A stretch of DNA of 12,283 nt, taken from positions 1 through 12,283 of the forward strand of contig CALXAW010000036.1 of assembly GCA_944386375.1 (NCBI GenBank), written 5' to 3'. The notes below the pieces were generated by a model, which saw only the letters and a program-made list of their open reading frames with translations, had not been told where the DNA came from and did no database searches. This DNA is from an uncultured Clostridia bacterium. Lineage in GTDB: Bacteria > Bacillota > Clostridia > TANB77 > CAG-508. Position 1 is the first letter of the stretch. Each line of letters starts with the position of its first letter. The position numbers were made by a program, and so were the translations under genes. Positions 6,267 through 12,283 of this stretch are shown here, one piece after another.

Positions 6267-7314
6267 CTTGTTCCACCTTCTTTTTAGTGCTTTTTTGCTT
6301 TTTAGTGGTTTTGCTTTTTGCTTCTTTTGGCTCTTGCTCTTTTTCTTCTATTTCTTTTATTTCTTTTATTTCTTCTTTTTCTTTGTTTTCTTTTTTAGTT
6401 GTTTTTCTTTTTGTGCTTTCTTTTTTTGTTTTTTTGTCGTCTGTGGTGGTTTCTTTCTTTTTGGTTGTTTTTGTTTTTGCTGCTGATTTTTTAGTTGTTT
6501 TTGTTACTTTCTTTTCTTGTTTTGAATTTTGTGTTTTGTCTTCATTTTTTTGCTCTTCTTTTTCTGTTTTTGATTCTTCTATTTTTTCTTTCTTTTTTCT
6601 TGGTTTTGACTTTGTTTTTTTCTCTTTTTCTTCTGGTTCTTCTTTTTCTATGTTTATTTCTTTTGGCTTTTCTTCTTCTTGGTTTAAGTCTGTTTTCTCT
6701 TGTATGTTTTCTGTTTTTGTTTCTTCTTGTTTAGCTAGTTTTTCTTTTTTATTAATTTTTTTCTTTTTATTTTCTTCTTCTCCTGCTTTTGGTGTTATTT
6801 CTTCTGCTGTTTCTTCACTATTATTTCTTTTTACAGCTTCTTTTTTGCGTGGTTTTTCTTCTTTTACTATTTCTGCTATATCACTTAAGCTATTTAAATA
6901 TTGTTTTCGTCCCATTGTATATAAAACTACTGCTTTAAATATATAATATATTGTAAAAATTCCTGCAGATATTGCAACATACATATTAAAATCTAAATTA
7001 AAAATAGTTATAACATATGTTATAGATAATAAATGACATGATAACACTAATGCTTCAATCCCATTTATTGCAAGCAATCCATCGTCTTTTTTATATGCTC
7101 TTTCAAATAAAATAATTGTTATTGCAAGTACTGCTATAGTTATTAATTGCAATAATCTAGAAAAAAGATTTTCTTCTATTGTTGTGTTTCCTATGTATAA
7201 ACCTGCGAAACACAATATTACTAATATTGCTATACCAATATTTATTAATATTTTTTTGTTAGTGCTTTTTGTTATTGGATTTTTTTCATTTGTATTTGTT
7301 TTTTCTTCTATCAT
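6259..7314 (-). CDS. Four-helix membrane protein with long Lys/Glu/Thr-rich tail, unknown
   Basis: I do not recognise this 351-residue protein. Four hydrophobic segments lie at about 21-43, 50-70, 82-104 and 109-133. A cytoplasmic-type charged region follows from about residue 148 to the end. This roughly 200-residue tail is almost only K, E, T, S, N and Q, with runs such as EIKEIKEIEEKE and KTTKKSAAKTKTTKKK that resemble histone-H1-like or nucleoid-binding tails. It is predicted to be disordered or partly helical. The ATG is 7 nt after AGGAGG, which overlaps the rsmE stop (TAGGAGG). Its own stop overlaps the TTG start of yicC by 8 nt, so it is co-expressed with that ribonuclease. A role tethering nucleic acid or proteins to the membrane is inference only. 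Confidence 0.8.
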   Translation of the reverse strand: MIEEKTNTNEKNPITKSTNKKILINIGIAILVILCFAGLYIGNTTIEENLFSRLLQLITIAVLAITIILFERAYKKDDGLLAINGIEALVLSCHLLSITYVITIFNLDFNMYVAISAGIFTIYYIFKAVVLYTMGRKQYLNSLSDIAEIVKEEKPRKKEAVKRNNSEETAEEITPKAGEEENKKKKINKKEKLAKQEETKTENIQEKTDLNQEEEKPKEINIEKEEPEEKEKKTKSKPRKKKEKIEESKTEKEEQKNEDKTQNSKQEKKVTKTTKKSAAKTKTTKKKETTTDDKKTKKESTKRKTTKKENKEKEEIKEIKEIEEKEQEPKEAKSKTTKKQKSTKKKVEQVD

Positions 7315-7324
7315 TTATTTCCTC

Positions 7325-8068
7325 CTAGAATTCTAGTTCATATGTTATATTACTTATAATACTTAATGCAACTGTTTCTGTTCTTAATATTCGTGTTCCT
7401 AATGTAACAACTTTTGCTCCATTTTGCTGTAATTGCTGTACTTCTTCTGGCTCTATACCGCCTTCTGGTCCTATTATAACAGCTATTTTTACATTTGTTT
7501 TATCTTTTATTTTTTGTAATTCTGTTTTTAATTTATTTTCTTTTTCTTTTTCATATGCTACTAATACTATATCATAATCTTTTATTATACTGCAAACTTC
7601 TTTTATATTTTTTATATTATTTATTTTAGGTACAATGTTTCTGCCACATTGTTTTGCCGCTACTTCTGATATTTTTTGCCATCTTTGTATTTTTTTTGAC
7701 TCGTCTTTAGCATTTATTTTTACTATACATCTTTTCATTGCAATTGGGGTTATTTCATATGCTCCTAATTCTACACTTTTTTGTATAACTAGTTCCATTT
7801 TATCTGCTTTTGGCAGACCTTGCAATATATGTATTTGCACATTTTTTTCAGATGTATTTGTTAATATTTTTATTATTTTACATGTAATACAATTATTTTC
7901 TATTTTTTCTATTTTTGCTATATAATTATTACTATTTTCTTTATTGCAAATTTCTAGTTCTTCGCCTATATTTTTTCTTAATACATTTTTTATGTGGTTT
8001 ACATCTGCCCCTAAAATTTCTATATTTGGTTCTTTTATTTGATTTGTTTTTACAAAAAATTTTGACAT
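7325..8068 (-). CDS. rsmE: 16S rRNA (uracil(1498)-N(3))-methyltransferase RsmE
   Basis: RsmE is a SPOUT methyltransferase that makes m3U1498 in 16S rRNA using S-adenosylmethionine. From the chosen ATG at 8068 the protein has 247 residues and starts MSKFFV, as is usual. An N-terminal PUA-like domain covers about 1-70. The SPOUT motifs LPKADKMELVIQKSVELG, VIIGPEGGIEPEE and LGTRILRTETVALSII form the cofactor-binding knot. An in-frame TTG 15 nt upstream is rejected because the Shine-Dalgarno AGGAG (8074-8078) lies between it and the ATG. prmA, a frequent neighbour of rsmE in Bacillota, is absent. It ends 10 nt before the membrane-protein gene. Confidence 0.95.
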   Translation of the reverse strand: MSKFFVKTNQIKEPNIEILGADVNHIKNVLRKNIGEELEICNKENSNNYIAKIEKIENNCITCKIIKILTNTSEKNVQIHILQGLPKADKMELVIQKSVELGAYEITPIAMKRCIVKINAKDESKKIQRWQKISEVAAKQCGRNIVPKINNIKNIKEVCSIIKDYDIVLVAYEKEKENKLKTELQKIKDKTNVKIAVIIGPEGGIEPEEVQQLQQNGAKVVTLGTRILRTETVALSIISNITYELEF

Positions 8069-8073
8069 TTTAA

Positions 8074-8078
8074 CTCCT
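8074..8078 (-). promoter_or_regulatory. Ribosome binding site that fixes the rsmE start
   Basis: AGGAG lies 5 nt upstream of the ATG at 8066-8068 and downstream of the alternative in-frame TTG at 8081-8083. This favours the ATG start. Confidence 0.7.
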
Positions 8079-8086
8079 TGCAAGAT

Positions 8087-8115
8087 AGTATATCATATTT
8101 TTTATATTTTGACTA
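8087..8115 (-). promoter_or_regulatory. Possible internal promoter before rsmE
   Basis: On the minus strand TAGTCA (8110-8115, 4 of 6 matches to TTGACA) is 17 bp from TATACT (8087-8092). TGA directly precedes the -10 box, giving an extended -10. The -35 overlaps the stop codon of the FAD dehydrogenase gene. The predicted leader would be very short, with initiation just upstream of the Shine-Dalgarno, so this is tentative. Confidence 0.3.
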
Positions 8116-9660
8116 GGGATTTTGCAAAATTGCCATAGCACATTTTATTCCGTCTACTGCTGCGGTCATTATTCCTCCTGCATACCCAGCTCCTTCGCCA
8201 CATGGATATATTCCATTTATATTTGCCATTAATTTTTCATTTCTTATTATTTTTACAGGTGATGAACTTCTAGTTTCTACTCCTGTTAGTATTGCATCTG
8301 GATTTGCAAAACCTTTTATTTTTGTATCAAAATATTGTATCGCTTCTTTTATTGTTGTAGATACATATTGTGGTAATATAGTATTTAAGTTAGACATTGT
8401 TACTCCTGGTAAATATGTTGGTTTTACATCTCCTATATATGTTGTTTCTACATTTTTTATAAAATCTTCTACTCTTTGTATTGGTGCATAAAAGTTTCCT
8501 TTTCCAAGTTTAAATGCTTTTTCTTCTAGTTCTTTTTGAAAATACATTCCTTCTAAAGGTGATGCTCCTTTAAAGTCTTGTGGTAATACATTTACTAAAA
8601 TTGCACTATTGGCATTTTCTCCATCTCGTGCAAATGTACTCATTCCATTTGTTACTATTGTTCCATTTTCGCTAGATGATGCTACAACTTGTCCTCCTGG
8701 GCACATACAAAATGTATAACATGAGCGCTCTTTTCCATGATATACTAACTTATATTCTGCTGATGGTAATTTTAGTTTTGTTTTTGTTCCATATTGTGAA
8801 TTATTTATCATTTTTTGCTTATGTTCTATTCTTAGCCCAACAGAAAATATCTTTTTTTCCATATTTATGCCTTTTTCGTATAATTTTTCAAATGTATCTC
8901 TTGCACTATGTCCTATTGCAAATACAGCTGTGTCTGTTTTTATGTTTTTACTACATATTACTGTTTCTAAATTCCCATTTTTTATATTTATGTCTGTTAC
9001 TTTTTCGTTAAATAAAAATTCTCCACCAAGTTTTATTATTTCTTTTCTCATATTTGCTACTATTTTTATTAGGTTATCTGTTCCTATATGTGGTTTATTT
9101 ATATACATTATCTGTTCTGGTGCACCAAATTTTACAAATTCTTTTAACACTCTTTTGCATAACGGATTATGTGTGCCTGTTGTTAACTTTCCGTCTGAAA
9201 ATGTGCCTGCTCCACCTTCGCCAAATTGTACATTTGATTGTGTGTTTAGCTCTCCTGTTTTAAAAAATTGGTCTACATCTTTTTTTCTTTCTTCTACTGT
9301 TTTTCCTTGTTCTATTATTATTGGCTTTATTCCATTATATACAAGTGTTAATGCACAAAATAAACCAGCAGGGCCTGCTCCTATTATTACAGGTCTTGCT
9401 TTGCTTTTTCTATTTACTTGTACTTTTAGGCTTTGTATATTATTTTCGACTTTTTTGGCATTTTTTATTGGTGTTTTACTTTCTACATCTATTGTATAAT
9501 TATAGTATACATCATCTTTATTTCGTGCATCAATTGATTTTTTGTATATTAAAAATTGAGTTATATTCTCTATTTTTACTTTATATTTATTACATGCTTT
9601 TTGTAATATTTCTTTTGTGGTTAATTCTTCTCTTATTTTTATATTTTCTAATCTATACAT
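8113..9660 (-). CDS. FAD-dependent dehydrogenase (COG2509 family)
   Basis: A 515-residue flavoprotein of the uncharacterised FAD-dependent dehydrogenase family common in Clostridia. After an N-terminal domain of about 85 residues comes the dinucleotide-binding motif GAGPAG (94-99), with an acidic IIIEQG at the end of the second strand. The family signatures GEGGAGTFSDGKLTTG (147-162), IGHSARDTFEKL (249-260), FCMCPGG (317-323), GVETRSSSPV and a C-terminal YPCGEGAGYAGGI FAD-contact motif are all present. The physiological substrate is not established for this family. The ATG follows GGAAAG, 11 nt after the trmL stop, so it is in the same run as trmL. Confidence 0.9.
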   Translation of the reverse strand: MYRLENIKIREELTTKEILQKACNKYKVKIENITQFLIYKKSIDARNKDDVYYNYTIDVESKTPIKNAKKVENNIQSLKVQVNRKSKARPVIIGAGPAGLFCALTLVYNGIKPIIIEQGKTVEERKKDVDQFFKTGELNTQSNVQFGEGGAGTFSDGKLTTGTHNPLCKRVLKEFVKFGAPEQIMYINKPHIGTDNLIKIVANMRKEIIKLGGEFLFNEKVTDINIKNGNLETVICSKNIKTDTAVFAIGHSARDTFEKLYEKGINMEKKIFSVGLRIEHKQKMINNSQYGTKTKLKLPSAEYKLVYHGKERSCYTFCMCPGGQVVASSSENGTIVTNGMSTFARDGENANSAILVNVLPQDFKGASPLEGMYFQKELEEKAFKLGKGNFYAPIQRVEDFIKNVETTYIGDVKPTYLPGVTMSNLNTILPQYVSTTIKEAIQYFDTKIKGFANPDAILTGVETRSSSPVKIIRNEKLMANINGIYPCGEGAGYAGGIMTAAVDGIKCAMAILQNP

Positions 9661-9671
9661 TTTTCTTTCCT

Positions 9672-10175
9672 TTATTTGTCAAAATATGTGCTTATATTTT
9701 GCATGCTTTTAAAATTTTGTTGTCTTAATATTTCGTATGTTATTATAGCTACCGAATTTGATAAGTTTAATGATCTTAGTGTTGGTAGCATTGGTATTCT
9801 TATTGTTTTTGTGTTTAAGTATTTTTGCAATAACCATTCTGGCAGTCCTTTTGTTTCTTTTCCATATAGTACAAATACATCTTCCATTTTAGAATAATCT
9901 ATATCAGTGTATTTTGTTTTTCCTTTTGTTGTTGCAAAAAACATATTATGTTCTTCTGGTTTATATTTATCTAAAAATTTATCTAATGAGTTGTGTTCTT
10001 CTATTTCAATTTTATCCCAGTAGTCTAATCCTGCTCTTTTTACTGACCTTTCGTCTATTTTAAATCCTAGTGGATGTACTAAATGTAATTTTGCTCCTGT
10101 TATTGCACATGTTCTTGCTATATTTCCTGTATTTTGTGGGATTTCTGGTTCAACCATAACTATATGTAATGCCAT
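9672..10175 (-). CDS. trmL: tRNA (cytidine(34)-2'-O)-methyltransferase TrmL
   Basis: TrmL is a minimal SPOUT enzyme that 2'-O-methylates the wobble nucleotide of certain tRNA-Leu isoacceptors. The 167 residues contain the three SPOUT motifs: VEPEIPQNTGNIARTCA (8-24), LYGKETKGLP (103-112) and IPMLPTLRSLNLSNSVAI (127-144). There is no extra N-terminal RNA-binding domain, which separates it from TrmH and RlmB. The ATG is preceded by GGAAGG. It lies about 56 nt downstream of the extended tag reading frame. Confidence 0.93.
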   Translation of the reverse strand: MALHIVMVEPEIPQNTGNIARTCAITGAKLHLVHPLGFKIDERSVKRAGLDYWDKIEIEEHNSLDKFLDKYKPEEHNMFFATTKGKTKYTDIDYSKMEDVFVLYGKETKGLPEWLLQKYLNTKTIRIPMLPTLRSLNLSNSVAIITYEILRQQNFKSMQNISTYFDK

Positions 10176-10209
10176 TTTTTGTTTCCTTCCTTTATTTTTT
10201 CTTATTTCC

Positions 10210-10226
10210 TTGGAGCGTAGCGACTT
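10210..10226. repeat. Copy 2 of the 17-bp dispersed motif
   Basis: TTGGAGC-GTA-GCGACTT matches the copy at 44-60 except in the central triplet. It sits just beyond the stop codon of the extended tag frame and upstream of trmL. It is followed by an imperfect inverted repeat (TTTTATAC at 10225-10232, GTATAAAA at 10259-10266), which recalls the palindrome beside copy 1. Confidence 0.45.
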
Positions 10227-10231
10227 TTATA

Positions 10232-10381
10232 CTACTTAAAAAGTATGACTTTCATAGTGTATAAAAAACATTCTTTTTCATGTGAATATATAATGCCTAT
10301 TGCTTGTAAGTATGAATAAATTATTGTGCTTCCTACAAATTTCATTCCTCTTTTTTTTTTTTCTTTTTTTATATTGTTTTT
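10232..10381 (-). pseudogene. tag: Displaced C-terminal part of tag
   Basis: After the ochre codon at 10382-10384 the same reading frame continues for 49 codons to TAG at 10232-10234. It encodes a lysine-rich linker followed by RGMKFVGSTIIYSYLQAIG and SHEKEC, which is clearly the C-terminus of 3-methyladenine glycosylase I (compare KKRGFKFVGTTICYSFMQACG in E. coli). The His-x3-Cys pair in HEKEC corresponds to zinc ligands H175 and C179. From the tag ATG to this stop is 186 codons, the full family length, with a single internal stop. It is untranslated unless the stop is bypassed or is a sequence error. Confidence 0.8.
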
Positions 10382-10789
10382 TTATTTATTTTTTTTTTTT
10401 TTTTTTTTGTAAAGTATTTTGCCTTTTGTAAATGTTTTTAAATAATTATAAAATGAGCCATATTCATTTTGTATGTTTTTAAATATTTTACTATTGTTTA
10501 TTGATGCATTTATTTTTAGCTTATTTCTTATTATATCTTTATTTTGTAGCAATTCTTGTATTTTATTATTATCATAGTTACATATTTTATCTATATTAAA
10601 ATTGTCAAATGCTTTTCTAAAGCTTTCTCTTTTATTTAATACACATTCCCAAGAAAGTCCTGCCTGAAAAGATTCTAATATTAACATTTCGAATAAGTAT
10701 TTATCGTCAAAATTTGGCTTACACCATTCTTCGTCATGATATTTTACATATAATTCGTTTTTTAAATTACACCATTTACATCTTTTCAT
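10382..10789 (-). CDS. tag: DNA-3-methyladenine glycosylase I, N-terminal part (interrupted gene)
   Basis: Tag excises 3-methyladenine from alkylated DNA. These 135 residues contain the zinc ligands C4 and H18 (E. coli C4/H17), the YHDEEWC region and catalytic-site E39 within LILESFQAGLSWECVL. A family protein has about 185 residues. Here translation runs into a 20-A tract (plus-strand Ts 10389-10408), encodes six lysines and stops at TAA. The rest of the enzyme, including the other two zinc ligands, follows in the same frame (10381-10232). The product as read should lack the zinc snap and part of the DNA-binding core and is probably inactive. A pseudogene, slippage-dependent expression or a homopolymer sequencing error would all fit. 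The ATG follows AGAGGTG, 26 nt after the MBL-fold gene. Confidence 0.85.
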   Translation of the reverse strand: MKRCKWCNLKNELYVKYHDEEWCKPNFDDKYLFEMLILESFQAGLSWECVLNKRESFRKAFDNFNIDKICNYDNNKIQELLQNKDIIRNKLKINASINNSKIFKNIQNEYGSFYNYLKTFTKGKILYKKKKKKNK

Positions 10790-10815
10790 ATTGCTACACC
10801 TCTTAAATATGCATT

Positions 10816-11445
10816 TTATTCTTTTATTAAAATTTCACATTTTATTTCTGGATTTATTAATTTTGCAAAGTTTACAGAGTCTTGCTTTGTTCCTACTATA
10901 CTTCCATAATGAGTTGGTACTACTATTTTGGGTTTTATTATATTTGTCAATTCTGCCGCTTCTTTATAATCCATTGTATATGTTCCACCAACTGGAATAA
11001 ATGCTATATCACATTTTACTTTTTTGTTTTCTTCTGTTATATCTGTATCTCCTGCTATATAATATTTGTTATTTTCAATTTCTACTATATAGCCTACCCA
11101 ATTATTTTCTTTTGGATGAAATTGTTTATTTGTATTATATGCTGGTATTGTTTCAAATTTAATTCCATCTATTTCATATTTGTTGTTTGGTTCTACTAAA
11201 ATAATATTTGTTATTTTGTTTTGTTCCAATTGATTTTTTAAGTCTTTAGGCGCTATTATTACTGTGTCTTTTTTTATAACCTTATTTATATCTTCTTCTG
11301 AATAGTGGTCATAATGGCTATGTGTTATAAATATTATGTCTGCATCATTATAATTTTGGGTTATTTTAAATGGGTCAAAATATATAACCTTCCCTTTATT
11401 TATTTTAATACTATTATGGCATAATACTTCTATATTGTTTAACAT
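10816..11445 (-). CDS. MBL-fold metal-dependent hydrolase (UlaG-like)
   Basis: A 209-residue metallo-beta-lactamase-fold protein. The metal-binding motif is HSHYDH (42-47, HxHxDH). The bridging Asp lies in AGDTD (131-135), and the last His is in PTHYGS (H179). Compact size and the PTHYG ending match the UlaG-like/UPF0173 group of predicted hydrolases, whose substrates vary from phosphodiesters to lactones, so the substrate here is not known. The ATG follows GAGGAG 9 nt upstream. It is the first gene of the leftward run after the recombinase, and tag starts 26 nt after its stop. Confidence 0.87.
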   Translation of the reverse strand: MLNNIEVLCHNSIKINKGKVIYFDPFKITQNYNDADIIFITHSHYDHYSEEDINKVIKKDTVIIAPKDLKNQLEQNKITNIILVEPNNKYEIDGIKFETIPAYNTNKQFHPKENNWVGYIVEIENNKYYIAGDTDITEENKKVKCDIAFIPVGGTYTMDYKEAAELTNIIKPKIVVPTHYGSIVGTKQDSVNFAKLINPEIKCEILIKE

Positions 11446-11483
11446 AATAAATCACTCCTCTTTTTCTTTTTTGGTTTTCTCAT
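11439..11483 (-). CDS. Possible 14-codon leader ORF upstream of the MBL hydrolase
   Basis: ATG at 11481-11483 is preceded at 8 nt by GAGGAG (11492-11497) and opens a frame for the basic peptide MRKPKKKKRSDLLC. Its TAA stop overlaps the start region of the hydrolase, whose own Shine-Dalgarno lies inside the small ORF. This could be a coupling leader peptide. It could also be chance in a purine-rich leader, so it is tentative. Confidence 0.28.
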   Translation of the reverse strand: MRKPKKKKRSDLLC

Positions 11484-11626
11484 ATTCTTTACTCCTCAAT
11501 AGCTTACTATTTTGCTTTATTGTGTTTTATAAAATACATTTATTAATTATACTAATATTTTAAATTTTATTCCTGTTTTTTTAATTATTTTTCTTGAAAC
11601 AATTTCCCAATCGTCTTTTTTTTGGG
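11446..11626. other. Intergenic gap between hydrolase and recombinase genes
   Basis: This 181-bp, extremely AT-rich gap is the longest internal non-coding stretch. It contains the tentative leader ORF and a TATAAT box on the minus strand (11546-11551) with no good -35 box 17 bp upstream. A weak CCCAA...TTGGG stem near 11607-11628 has no U-tract. No clear terminator or attachment site can be defined by eye. If the recombinase belongs to an integrated element, the junction may lie here. Confidence 0.4.
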
Positions 11627-12283
11627 CTAATATCTGTTATATCTAATAAAGATAACTAGCATTTTTTTAAGTCTAGCAAAGCGATGCATTCCACGTGTGT
11701 GGTCGCTCATCTGTAGATTTTTTTGACTAATATCGTTGCTTGTCTGTAGATAATCCTCATAATTTACTTTGCTCTCATTTTTTAGTACAAAAGTTACTTG
11801 TTTTGGATCTGCTTTATCTTTTTCATCATATCCACCAATTATAACTTGTTTTACTAAAATTTCAAAAGCATCTTTATCAAATTCTGTTATAATTTTTCCA
11901 TTTTCAAGATATCGTTTTAGCTTATTTAGGCTAAGTTTTCTGTTTGTTTTGTTTCTTTCATCTAACACTAATTTTTCTTGCTTTAGATTTAATTGTTCGA
12001 TTTGATTTTGTATTTTCTCTTTTCTCTCTAAGAATGTTTCTCTATCAATGGCATTTTCTAAACTTAAATCAATTAATTTATTCATTTTTGATTTTAGCTT
12101 TTCTTTTTCTGTTTCAATATTTTCTATTAACTTACTTGATGAGTTCTCAGTAATAATGCTGTTTATTCTTGTTATAAATTTATTTACAATATCACCTTTG
12201 TTACTACATAATATTTTGTATGCATCTACAAAACAATTTTCTATTACTGTTTCTCTCATTGCTTTACATTTAGGACATTCTTG
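11627..12283 (-). CDS. Large serine recombinase, C-terminal part (cut by window edge)
   Basis: The frame is open to the right edge (218 codons visible) and the N-terminal catalytic resolvase domain lies outside the window. The visible part opens with ECPKCKA, the second cysteine pair of the recombinase zinc beta-ribbon. Then comes a helix of the type IENCFVDAYKIL, a long coiled coil of about 70 residues (Lys/Glu/Leu heptads, near residues 55-120), the compact FDKDAFEILVKQVIIGG segment and a basic tail (SDHTRGMHRFARLKK). This order is typical of large serine integrases and transposases of TnpX/TndX type. Such genes normally mark an integrative element or prophage. It ends 181 bp before the chromosomal-type genes. 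Whether the enzyme is intact cannot be judged. Confidence 0.82.
   Translation of the reverse strand, partial: QECPKCKAMRETVIENCFVDAYKILCSNKGDIVNKFITRINSIITENSSSKLIENIETEKEKLKSKMNKLIDLSLENAIDRETFLERKEKIQNQIEQLNLKQEKLVLDERNKTNRKLSLNKLKRYLENGKIITEFDKDAFEILVKQVIIGGYDEKDKADPKQVTFVLKNESKVNYEDYLQTSNDISQKNLQMSDHTRGMHRFARLKKMLVIFIRYNRY

Noticed and set aside
6287..6946. Plus-strand ORF of 219 residues, Phe/Ser-rich, opposite the Lys/Glu tail
   Set aside because: The long open frame results from the pyrimidine tract, which rarely makes stop codons. There is no ribosome binding site and no plausible membrane topology.
8069..8083. TTG start extending rsmE by five residues
   Set aside because: The Shine-Dalgarno AGGAG would lie inside the coding sequence, and the family usually starts at MSKFF or similar.
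10389..10408. Simple single-tract phase variation of tag
   Set aside because: All three reading frames after the A20 tract meet a stop before the conserved C-terminus, so a change in that tract alone cannot switch the gene on.
11607..11628. Terminator after the recombinase gene (CCCAA...TTGGG)
   Set aside because: The stem is short and A-rich in the loop, and the downstream bases are not a U-tract.
1..12283. TGA recoded as Trp (Mycoplasma-like code) suggested by the AT content
   Set aside because: def and the 72-residue ORF end properly at TGA, and Trp in fmt and other genes is encoded by TGG.
1..12283. CRISPR array, tRNA/rRNA genes, riboswitch or defence island
   Set aside because: No regularly spaced repeats, tRNA cloverleaf, rRNA-like stretch, long structured leader or defence-type domain set was seen on either strand.

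Overview
This is a 12.3 kb stretch of a very AT-rich bacterial chromosome, probably from an anaerobic member of the Bacillota (Clostridia or a related uncultured gut lineage). The evidence is the RemA (DUF370) gene, the block yicC - remA - ... rpoZ - ... priA - def - fmt that is typical of Bacillota, strong AGGAGG ribosome binding sites, and A/T-ending codons. TGA works as a stop (def and the 72-residue ORF end in TGA) and Trp is TGG, so this is the standard bacterial code and not the Mycoplasma code. Every supported gene is on the minus strand, so the order below runs from high to low coordinates.

Right edge (12283-11627): the C-terminal part of a large serine recombinase, cut by the window edge. 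It points to an integrated mobile element to the right. A 181-bp non-coding gap follows, holding a weak promoter candidate and a possible 14-codon leader ORF. The first co-directional run is a metallo-beta-lactamase-fold hydrolase, tag (3-methyladenine DNA glycosylase I, interrupted), trmL (tRNA wobble 2'-O-methyltransferase), a COG2509-type FAD dehydrogenase, rsmE (16S rRNA m3U1498 methyltransferase) and an unrecognised four-helix membrane protein with a roughly 200-residue Lys/Glu/Thr tail. The tail gene overlaps yicC by 8 nt. The run continues with remA, rpoZ and a cytidylate-kinase-like P-loop kinase. A strong hairpin overlaps the kinase stop codon and precedes priA, def and fmt. A consensus sigma-A promoter just after fmt drives a 72-residue two-helix membrane protein, whose transcript should end at a bidirectional terminator at 101-139. 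The last 200 bases hold a cluster of inverted repeats, including a 38-bp perfect palindrome.

Most genes are housekeeping functions in translation and genome maintenance: Def and Fmt handle N-formylmethionine, RsmE and TrmL modify rRNA and tRNA, YicC is an endoribonuclease, RpoZ is an RNA polymerase subunit, and PriA and Tag act in replication restart and alkylation repair. Tight spacing, overlapping stop and start codons and stop codons fused to the next Shine-Dalgarno indicate polycistronic, translationally coupled expression.

The points that depart from expectation are these. tag has an in-frame ochre codon in a poly-A tract, with its zinc-ligand C-terminus intact beyond it. An archaeal-type CMP-kinase-like gene takes the place of gmk, and coaBC is missing. 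The membrane protein before yicC has a histone-H1-like tail. The left edge carries a palindrome cluster whose adjacent 17-bp motif recurs after tag. I found no RNA genes, CRISPR arrays, complete insertion sequences or recognisable defence system.
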